Shown one piece after another: positions 46,309 to 53,333 of a DNA stretch of 64,000 bases. The stretch spans positions 1,299,724 to 1,363,723 of the forward strand of contig NZ_JAQNDL010000002.1 in the NCBI RefSeq assembly GCF_028368995.1, read 5' to 3'. Made by a program: the position numbers and the translations under genes. Each line of letters opens with the position of its first letter. The first letter of the stretch is position 1. Source of the stretch: Nannocystis bainbridge. Its GTDB lineage: Bacteria > Myxococcota_A > Polyangia > Nannocystales > Nannocystaceae. Under the pieces are notes generated by a model. That model had not been told where the DNA came from and searched no databases. It worked only from the letters and a program-made list of their open reading frames with translations.

Positions 46309-47061
46309 TCACGGCGGGGCGGGGGCCGGCTCGGCAGGGTTGCTCGGATCGCGGTGAGACGGGTTCGGGCGCCGGTCGTCGGGCACGCGCGTGGGCGGGG
46401 TCGGCTCGCCCGGCTCGCCCGCGCCGGGATCGGCGAGGCCGCCCGGACCCGTGACGCCGTTCCCGCTGCCGCTGCTGCCGCTGCTGCCGCCGCCGCCCGC
46501 GCTGGCCGTGGCCGCGCCGACGGTGGCGCGCACCTGTTCGAGCCCGGCGTCGACCTGCTGGCCGACGATGACGCCGTACTCGACGTAAAACCGCGCGCCC
46601 TCGAGGAAGCGCGGCGGGCTGGCGAGCACGAGCAGCTGCTGGACGAAGCGCTGCAGCGCGGCGCGATCGATGGTGAGCGCGTGGGTGCGCGCGAGCACCG
46701 ACTCTTCCCACTCGTACGAGCGATCCTGCACGGCGGCGGCGGCGGTGCTGGCGGCCACCAGGGCGTCGTAGAGCGCGAGCTGGCGGGTGCGCTCGGGGTC
46801 GCTGGCGATCTTCCAGAAGTGGATCGTGCGGGCGTTGAACTGGCCCTGCTCGGCGATCTGCTGCTGGCGCACGACCAGGTTGCGCTGGCGCAGCTGGGCC
46901 ACGGCGGCGCGCGCGGCCGCGAACTCGGCGGTCTCCCGCTCGAGCCGCCCGCCGGCCTCGGCCAGCACCGCGGCCTGGGCCCGCATCTCACGCGCGGCGC
47001 AGCCTGGCGCGAGGGACAGGGCGAACAGGACAGGCGCAAAAGCCCATGTGCGAAGGGACAT
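46309..47061 (-). CDS. Lipoprotein, helical
   Basis: A 250-residue protein starting MSLRTWAFAPVLFALSLAPGC, a signal peptide with lipobox. The middle is helical (RETAEFAAARAAVAQLRQRN), and the C-terminal 60 residues are Gly/Ser/Pro linker. The start codon and the signal peptide codons lie inside a phased palindromic array (nodes 47059, 47045, 47031, 47017, 47003). It lies 68 bp downstream of another lipoprotein gene and probably belongs to the same operon. No family recognised. Confidence 0.68.
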   Translation of the reverse strand: MSLRTWAFAPVLFALSLAPGCAAREMRAQAAVLAEAGGRLERETAEFAAARAAVAQLRQRNLVVRQQQIAEQGQFNARTIHFWKIASDPERTRQLALYDALVAASTAAAAVQDRSYEWEESVLARTHALTIDRAALQRFVQQLLVLASPPRFLEGARFYVEYGVIVGQQVDAGLEQVRATVGAATASAGGGGSSGSSGSGNGVTGPGGLADPGAGEPGEPTPPTRVPDDRRPNPSHRDPSNPAEPAPAPP

Positions 47062-47125
47062 GGCGGTCAGGCCAGGCGACATGGCGCCGGGGACATGTCT
47101 GAAGATCCATGTGCGAAGGGACATG
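47003..47125. repeat. Phased palindromic array with one half-step shift
   Basis: Nodes 47003 (CCTG), 47017 and 47031 (CAGG), 47045 and 47059 (CATG) and 47073 (CAGG) are 14 bp apart. Then comes a 7-bp step to CATG 47080, followed by 47094, 47108 and 47122 again at 14 bp. It covers the start of one lipoprotein gene and ends four bases before the stop of the other (47130). Confidence 0.9.
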
Positions 47126-47129
47126 GCGA

Positions 47130-49415
47130 TCACGGGGCGAGCACGGCGCCGGTGAGCACGCCGAAGCCGACGGTGGAGACGATGAGCTGGGCCAGGGCCT
47201 CGGGGGCCATGCCGCCCTTCGTGAACTTGACGAGCTCGGTGACGCCGGCGGCCAGGTAGACCTGGCGCAGGGCCATGGCGGCGCGCGAACGCACGATGCT
47301 GGCGTCGTGGCGCACGCCGAGGTCGAGCGCGTCGGCCCGCTTCTGGTCGGCGCGCCCGAGGGTCCAGGCGTTGCCGAAGGCGACCAGCGCCCTGGTGAGC
47401 TCGTCGCGGCACTTGCCGGCCTCGTAGGCCGACATGAGCGCCTGGGCGGAGCAGCCGGCGCGCTCGAGCTTGCCGAGGCTGGCCTGGGCCTCCATCAGCA
47501 GGACGGCCTCGTCGAGCTGGGCGACCAGCTTGGCCCGCGCGAGCCGCAGGCGACGCTCGCCGTGGCCGACGGCGGCGACGAGGGCGTCGTGCTCGACCCG
47601 CAAGGTCTCGCGGATCAGCGCCAGCACCGCGAGCTCGAGGGTGTCGACGGCCTGCTGCAGGCGGTCGATGCCGGCGATGGTGGTGTGGACGACGCGGGCG
47701 AACCGCGGGGCGCCGGCCAGCGCCTTGGCGGCGGCGGGATCGGGGTCGGCGGCGGCCTTGCGGCTGGCCTCGAGCTGACGCGCGGCGATCAGCGCGTCGA
47801 CGGCGGCGAGCTGCTCGGCGAGCTGATACCAGCGCCCGAGCTCGGCCAGCGGCCGCAGATCGTAGGCGGTGAGGATCGCGGGGACCGGGACCTGGGCGAG
47901 GTCGGCGAACCGATCCTGCAAGACGGTCTCGTCGCAGACCTCGCGGCCGGTGGGGGTGAAGACCGGCGCGGCGGTCGGCGCGGGCTTGGTGGTGGCGGGG
48001 GTGAGGCCCGGGACGGCGGTGCCGGCGGGGCTCGGGGCGGCGCTCGGCGTGGGGGTGGAGGCGGTCGGATCGCCCTCCGGGGGGGCCGCGACGGGGGCTG
48101 CGGGGGCTGGGGCGAGCGCGGGGCGGAGGGGGGCGCTCAGGCCGGCGCCGAGGAACACGGGAGGGGCTGTCTGGATAGACAGGTCCAATCGGGCAGGTGC
48201 GAAGGGACCTGTACCCGAGGACATGACCGCCGCGACAGGCTCGAAAGGACCTGTACCCGAGGACATGGCCGCCGCGACAGGCTCGAAAGGACCTGTACCC
48301 GAGGACATGGCCGCAGTGACAGGTGCGGAGAGACTCGCGGGCGAGCGCGCGGCGGTCGAGGCGGGGCGCGGCTGGCTCGCGGGCTCGGGCGTGGACGCTG
48401 CGGGGGTGGCCGGCGCGGGCGAGGACGGCGGCGTGCCGGGCTGGTCCGTCGCGGGCTGGGTCCGGGTCGCGGGGCGCGGGGTCGGGGTCAGCGCCTTGCC
48501 CTTGCTCGGCTGTTCGAGCGCGCTGCAGGGCTGCTTGGCGGCGGCGTAGGCGGACAGGCGGCGCGACAGCTCGGTGTGGTGCTGTTGCAGCGCGTCGTGG
48601 ACCGCGAGCAGCTGATCGAGCTGCGATCCGAGCTCGCTCGGGCCGCAGGTGGGGCCGCTGCAGACCACCCGCTCGCGCAGGGCCGCGAGGTTGTCACGGC
48701 GGTCCATGCACAGCCGGCGCTGACGGTCGACGCTGGCCTGAAGGACAGGTGAGGCGTCGGGCCGCAGGAACGCGGGGCAGCCGGGGCCGGCCGCGTCGGC
48801 GTCGCCGAGCTTGAGGGCGCGCGCGGCCATCTGGTGCTCGTTGACGGCGCGGGCCAGGCGACTCTCGCCGCTGTCGGGGCCCCGCCAGTGGCGCTGCAGG
48901 GTCCGCAGCTCGCGCAGGAGGTCGGCGCCCGGATCGGGGCCAGGGACGGGCGGCGGCTTGCCCTTGCCGACGACCGGCGCGGGCGCATCGCCGAGCGGAA
49001 AGGCGTGGCCGACGAGGGCGTGCAGGCGGGTCGAGATCTTGCTGCAGAGGGTGGTCCAGCCGTCACCCTTGAAGCGCGCGCGGCAGCGCGTGAAGTAGAG
49101 GACCTGGACCTCCGGGTCGGCCTCGCCCCGGGCGCCGAGGACGTCGAGGAGATCGCGGTCGCGGCCGACCTCGGCCCAGGCCTGGGCCGCAGCGACCTCG
49201 TCCTTCAGCATCGCCTGCGACTGGCCCAGCTCCTCGGTGAAGCCGTCGACCAGGCGCGCAGCCTTGAGCTCGCCGTCGGCCCCCTCGGCCGAGGCCGCGT
49301 CGCGCGGACGATGAAGGTGGAGCCCGCAGCCGAGGGCCGCGGCGAAGAGGAGCGGGACGAACCGAAGCCGAGCGGGCACGGAGGCTCCGAGCACTGTGGC
49401 ACGGGCCCGCCGCAC
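47130..49415 (-). CDS. Large lipoprotein-like protein with 14-residue repeats
   Basis: Up to 761 residues. The N-terminus has LRFVPLLFAAALGCGLH, a signal peptide with a plausible lipobox. The N-terminal third is helical with scattered Cys, the middle is a Pro/Ala/Thr linker, and the C-terminal 280 residues are helical (VCDETVLQDRFADLAQVPVP onward). The linker contains MSSGTGPFEPVAAA repeated nearly three times, encoded by a 12-node palindromic array. The start is uncertain: GTG codons at 49415, 49394 and 49379 are all possible. Function unknown; probably exported with the next lipoprotein. Confidence 0.65.
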   Translation of the reverse strand: MRRARATVLGASVPARLRFVPLLFAAALGCGLHLHRPRDAASAEGADGELKAARLVDGFTEELGQSQAMLKDEVAAAQAWAEVGRDRDLLDVLGARGEADPEVQVLYFTRCRARFKGDGWTTLCSKISTRLHALVGHAFPLGDAPAPVVGKGKPPPVPGPDPGADLLRELRTLQRHWRGPDSGESRLARAVNEHQMAARALKLGDADAAGPGCPAFLRPDASPVLQASVDRQRRLCMDRRDNLAALRERVVCSGPTCGPSELGSQLDQLLAVHDALQQHHTELSRRLSAYAAAKQPCSALEQPSKGKALTPTPRPATRTQPATDQPGTPPSSPAPATPAASTPEPASQPRPASTAARSPASLSAPVTAAMSSGTGPFEPVAAAMSSGTGPFEPVAAVMSSGTGPFAPARLDLSIQTAPPVFLGAGLSAPLRPALAPAPAAPVAAPPEGDPTASTPTPSAAPSPAGTAVPGLTPATTKPAPTAAPVFTPTGREVCDETVLQDRFADLAQVPVPAILTAYDLRPLAELGRWYQLAEQLAAVDALIAARQLEASRKAAADPDPAAAKALAGAPRFARVVHTTIAGIDRLQQAVDTLELAVLALIRETLRVEHDALVAAVGHGERRLRLARAKLVAQLDEAVLLMEAQASLGKLERAGCSAQALMSAYEAGKCRDELTRALVAFGNAWTLGRADQKRADALDLGVRHDASIVRSRAAMALRQVYLAAGVTELVKFTKGGMAPEALAQLIVSTVGFGVLTGAVLAP
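48166..48323. repeat. Twelve-node 14-bp-phased array encoding a 14-residue repeat
   Basis: Nodes at 48166, 48180, 48194, 48208, 48222, 48236, 48250, 48264, 48278, 48292, 48306 and 48320 are all 14 bp apart. Three steps make a 42-bp higher unit (CCTG, CATG, CAGG in turn), which is translated as a 14-residue repeat in the minus-strand gene. Confidence 0.95.
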
Positions 49416-49462
49416 AAGCCAGCGCCCCGCGCCGCGGGCAGTCGGGTAGGATCGCGCGGACC

Positions 49463-50617
49463 ATGGCGCCGCACCCGGAAGCAGGTCGCGCCCCCGCGGG
49501 CCCGACCGACGCGCTGCGGCGGCTGCACGACCGCCACGCGGAGCGGCTGCGCACCGCGGCGCGCTGGCTCGGGATCGACGATCACGAGCGCGACGCGGCG
49601 GTGGCGGGCTGCTTCCGCAGCGCGGCGGCGGCTGTCCCGGAGGACAGCGCGACCGGCTGGGCGACGCTCGTGCGCGCGCTGGGGCGGGCGCGACCGTCCG
49701 ACGTGCCGCCGGAGCCGCGCGCGACCGGGGAGGCGGCGCTGCTGGGGTTCCTCGGCCGCCGCACCGCCGACGAGCGGGCCGTGTTCGCGCTGGCCGAGCT
49801 GGGGGGCTTCGACGCGATCCAGCTGGCGCAGGCGATCGGGGCCCCGCCGGCCGCGGGTCAGGCGCTCATCGTCGGCCTGCGGCGGGCGTTCGCGGCCGAT
49901 CCCGCGGTCGCGGCCGCGGGCGGTCCGGCGTCGGTGCTGGCCGAGTCGGTGGTGGTCGACCGCGCGCCGCCGGGCTGGCGGGCGTCGGCGCTGGCTGAAC
50001 TTCTGGGCATGTCCGAAGAGACAGGCGAGCCGGGGATCCCGCGGGCGGCGGCGGTCGCGGTGGCGATCCTGGCGATCGCGGTGCTGGTGGCCCTGCGCCC
50101 GCGCGCGCCGGTGCCCGCGCCCGAGCCGTCGCTGGCGTCGGTCGAGGCGGCGGCGAGCGAGCGACCGCCGCTGCACGAGACGGCGGTGCCGACGCCGGCG
50201 CCGGCGATCGCGGCGCCGCCGGTCGTGGGTGAACCAAAGGACATGGCCAAAGGCGCAGGTTCGAAGCGCCCGGTGGTGGTGCGCAAGAAGGGCGGGCGGG
50301 CGCCGAGCGCCGCGGCGAAGCAGACGCAGGCCCAGCGCGACGCGGAGGCGGCGGCCAACGACCCCGGCAACGTGATCGTCGAGCTCGAGATGCTCGGGGC
50401 GGCCCAAAAGGCGCTGAAGGGCTCGCCGGGGCAGGCGCTGGCGTACGCCGACCAACACGCGCGCGACTACCCGAACAGCCAGATGGTCGAGCTCCGCGCG
50501 GTCGTCCGCGTGCGTGCGCTGTGCGCCCTCGGCCGGGCCGACGAGGCCCGCGCGGAGGCGCAGCGCCGGCCGTGGTCGAAGGTGCAAACGGCGCTGCGCG
50601 AGGGCTGCGGGGGATGA
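49463..50617 (+). CDS. Sigma-factor-like protein with TM segment and helical C-terminus
   Basis: A 384-residue protein. Residues about 15-160 look like an ECF sigma factor (RLHDRHAERLRTAARWLGID resembles region 2; ADERAVFALAELGGFDAIQLAQAIGA resembles region 4 helix-turn-helix). A membrane segment follows (AVAVAILAIAVLVALRP, about 197-213), then a Pro/Ala linker and a C-terminal helical part with a TPR-like character (GQALAYADQHARDYPNSQMVEL). A fused sigma-like domain and membrane anchor suggests signalling, but the sigma part is divergent and may be a relic. TAGGAT lies 10 nt before the ATG. Three palindromes lie in the gene (49631, 49994-50025, 50228-50259). Confidence 0.65.
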   Translation: MAPHPEAGRAPAGPTDALRRLHDRHAERLRTAARWLGIDDHERDAAVAGCFRSAAAAVPEDSATGWATLVRALGRARPSDVPPEPRATGEAALLGFLGRRTADERAVFALAELGGFDAIQLAQAIGAPPAAGQALIVGLRRAFAADPAVAAAGGPASVLAESVVVDRAPPGWRASALAELLGMSEETGEPGIPRAAAVAVAILAIAVLVALRPRAPVPAPEPSLASVEAAASERPPLHETAVPTPAPAIAAPPVVGEPKDMAKGAGSKRPVVVRKKGGRAPSAAAKQTQAQRDAEAAANDPGNVIVELEMLGAAQKALKGSPGQALAYADQHARDYPNSQMVELRAVVRVRALCALGRADEARAEAQRRPWSKVQTALREGCGG

Positions 50618-50818
50618 GGCGCACGCGGAGGCGCGGCGTGGCGCCCGGCGTCGCGGGCCTGGGCTCGCGGGTGCGGGCATCCGCGGCGGATCCGCGGGCT
50701 CGCGCGAGATGTCCTGGCGATGCTGGCCGAAGCGCCCGACGACCCCGCGCGGCTGACGGCCCGCGCCGAGTCGCTGGGGTCGGGTCGCTGAACAGCCCCG
50801 CGCGCCGGGTGTCCGCGA

Positions 50819-50892
50819 CATGTGCTTCAGGACATGCTCGTTCGGGCATGCTCTTCGGGACATGACCGATTGGGCATGCCCTCGAGGTCAGG
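50819..50892. repeat. 14-bp-phased palindromic array, six nodes
   Basis: Nodes CATG 50819, 50833, 50847, 50861 and 50875 and CAGG 50889 are each 14 bp apart. The amylase stop codon (50888-50890) lies in the last node. It sits between convergent genes. Confidence 0.93.
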
Positions 50893-53263
50893 GCGCGAAC
50901 ACCAGCGAGCCGCCGGCCGGGATGGTGAAGCTGAGCTTGCCGAGAGCGGTGACCGACGCCTTGCCGCCGGCCAGCGCGTCGGTCAGCTCGGTCGCCGCGG
51001 CGAACCCCAGAGCCGGGCCGGCGTCGACCGTCACCATCTGCGGCGCCCCGGCGCGGGTGAGCGCCACGATCGCGGCGTCGCCGTCGGCGATCTTGCGGCC
51101 GAACACCAGGGTGTCCTCGTCGGCGAACAGCGGCACGTAGGCGCCGCGGCGCAGCGGCGCGATCTGCTGGCGGGCGCTGCCGAGCTTGCGCGTGTGCTGC
51201 AGCGTCGCCAGCTCGTCGGCCGACAGCTCGGCCTCGGGGCGCCACATGCGGCGGTTGTTGGGGTCGGCGCCGCCCCACTGGCCGTACTCGTCGCCGTAAT
51301 AGAGGAGGGGCGCGCCGGGCAGGCCGAACAGCCAGGTCAGGGCCAGGCGCGTGCGGCGGTACGGCTCCGGGTCGCCCGGCGCCTCGGCGACGTTGTCCCA
51401 CTGGTTGCCCGGCACGCCCTTGTCGTGGCCGTCCTGGCCGCGGTAGTCGGCGTGGCTGACGAAGCGCGGGGTGTCGTGGCTGCCGATGTACGGGGTCATG
51501 ACGGCGCCGGCGGGCCACTTGTCGAGGCCGTGACGGACCCAGTAGTCGGCGTGCAGCATGCCGCTGTCGCCCCACGCGAAGGTCCGGTAGCTGACGCCGT
51601 GGTAGAGGACGAAGTCGAACTGGCCGTCGAGCCCGAACGGGCCGATGTAGCGGGCGATCGTGCCGTAGTTGTCGTCGTTGCACGGATCGGGGCAGTCGTT
51701 CCAGCCCATCGCCGTCTCGCCCATGAGGAAGTACTTGGTGCCGGCGCGCTCGAAGCCCTCGCGCACGGCGGCGGCGAGGTTGCGGGTCGCGGACTCCTCG
51801 ACGTGCTTGACGGCGTCGACGCGCAGACCGTCGAGGTCGAACTCGTCGAGCCACCAGGCGGCGTCGGCGACGAACTGATCGTTGGCCTCGGTGACGCTGT
51901 GGTCGATGTCCGGCAGGTAGTCGGCGAACATGCACTCGAGCGCCTTCTCGGTCCAGTCGCAGCCCGAGGTGCCGCACACGCAGCCGGTGCGGAACCACTC
52001 GGGGTGCGACTGCATGTACTCGTGCTCGGCGTGGACGTGGTTGATGACGTAGTCCTGGAGGACGCGGATGCCGTGGCGGTGGGCCTCGTCGATCATGGCC
52101 GCCAGCGCCGCAGCGCCGCCGAGCCGCGGATCGACCTCGCGGGCCCGGATCGGCCAGTAGCCGTGGTAGCCGGTGACCCAGTGGACGCCGTCGGCGGCCT
52201 TGAAGGCGTCTTCGGGGTTGGTCTGAAACGGGGTCAGCCAGATCGCCCGCACGCCGAGTTCGTCGAGGGTGCCGTCGGCGATCGCGGCGCGCAGGCCCTC
52301 GAGGTCGCCGCCGTCCCAGTCGCCGCGCACGTCGGCCATCGGTGTCGGGCCAGGACTGTCGCCGGGCTCGCCGTCGCGGAAGCGATCGGTGAGGACCATG
52401 TAGACGAGCGCGTCGTCCCAGCGGAACGCCTCGGCCTCGATCCAGAACGGGAGGAGGATCGGCTCGCTGACGTGACCGTCGGCAGCGGCGACGGTGACGG
52501 TGATCCGGTGCTTGCCGTCAGGAAGATCGGCCACGGCGATGGTGAGGTCGCCGGTGGCAGGATCGACGACGAACTCTTCGTCCGTCAGCGGGCGGGCATC
52601 GCCGCCGGTGCGCAGGGTCGCGGTGAACTCGCGGACCGCGGGGCCGGCGCCCGCGAGGCCGTCGACGTAGCGCAGGGTGGCGCCGTAGACGCCAGCGCCC
52701 GGGCCGGGCCGCTCGGCCGCAGAGGCGGCGACCTCGACGCTCGGACGCCGGCAGTCGGGCACGAGGATCGCGGAGTTCTCGGTCCCACCGACGTACTTGC
52801 GCCGGCCCTGGCCGGGATCGAGGACCCACTGATCGGCGCCGCCCTGGTCGTAGACGACCTTGTAGCCGTGCAGGCCAGGCGGGAGATCGACTGTCCCTCG
52901 ATACATGCCATTTGGGTCAGGTCCTTCGAGCCATGTCGCAGAGGCCAGGTCGAAGCCGTGCCACTCGCCGGCCACGCGCGGGGAGTCGCCGCCGGACGGG
53001 GGATCGAAGGCGAAGCTCGCCGGACATACGAAGGCCGGATCGCCGGTCGGGTCGTCGGTGGTGGTCGGCTCGCCGGTGGTGCCGGTGGTGGTGCCGGTGG
53101 TCGGATCGGGCTGAGCGGTGGAGGCTGCGTCGGTGCCCGGGAAGCTGCTCGGGTTGTTCGTCAGTCCGCCGCTGGTGGTGGCGTCGGTGTCGCCGGGCGT
53201 GGGGGCCGGGCAGGCGCCGAGGAGCAGGAGGACGGGGACGAGGCGGATCGGCGGACGCACCAT
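50888..53263 (-). CDS. Secreted alpha-amylase family (GH13) lipoprotein
   Basis: A 791-residue protein with a signal peptide ending LLLGAC and a Thr/Gly linker. An N-terminal carbohydrate-binding or beta-sandwich part with GLHGYKVVYD (CBM48/E-set-like) precedes the GH13 barrel: VLQDYVINHVH, DGLRVDAVKHV (nucleophile Asp about 484), FLMGETAMGW (acid Glu about 515) and YIGSHDTPRF (Asp about 597). It should hydrolyse alpha-1,4 glucans at the cell surface. TATCGT lies 8 nt before the ATG. A palindromic array (52876-52949) lies in the N-terminal part and encodes LEGPDPNGMYRG. Confidence 0.87.
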   Translation of the reverse strand: MVRPPIRLVPVLLLLGACPAPTPGDTDATTSGGLTNNPSSFPGTDAASTAQPDPTTGTTTGTTGEPTTTDDPTGDPAFVCPASFAFDPPSGGDSPRVAGEWHGFDLASATWLEGPDPNGMYRGTVDLPPGLHGYKVVYDQGGADQWVLDPGQGRRKYVGGTENSAILVPDCRRPSVEVAASAAERPGPGAGVYGATLRYVDGLAGAGPAVREFTATLRTGGDARPLTDEEFVVDPATGDLTIAVADLPDGKHRITVTVAAADGHVSEPILLPFWIEAEAFRWDDALVYMVLTDRFRDGEPGDSPGPTPMADVRGDWDGGDLEGLRAAIADGTLDELGVRAIWLTPFQTNPEDAFKAADGVHWVTGYHGYWPIRAREVDPRLGGAAALAAMIDEAHRHGIRVLQDYVINHVHAEHEYMQSHPEWFRTGCVCGTSGCDWTEKALECMFADYLPDIDHSVTEANDQFVADAAWWLDEFDLDGLRVDAVKHVEESATRNLAAAVREGFERAGTKYFLMGETAMGWNDCPDPCNDDNYGTIARYIGPFGLDGQFDFVLYHGVSYRTFAWGDSGMLHADYWVRHGLDKWPAGAVMTPYIGSHDTPRFVSHADYRGQDGHDKGVPGNQWDNVAEAPGDPEPYRRTRLALTWLFGLPGAPLLYYGDEYGQWGGADPNNRRMWRPEAELSADELATLQHTRKLGSARQQIAPLRRGAYVPLFADEDTLVFGRKIADGDAAIVALTRAGAPQMVTVDAGPALGFAAATELTDALAGGKASVTALGKLSFTIPAGGSLVFAP

Positions 53264-53333
53264 GCGGGCCGACGATAGCAACACGCGGCCCGACGAGACA
53301 GCGTCCACGCCCGCGCGGTAGGGTGGGCGGGTC

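Noticed and set aside
41044-47259. A 2071-codon open frame on the plus strand
   Set aside because: It is the antisense shadow of several good minus-strand genes, with a Gly/Ala/Glu/Asp-rich composition typical of reverse frames in GC-rich DNA and no domain.
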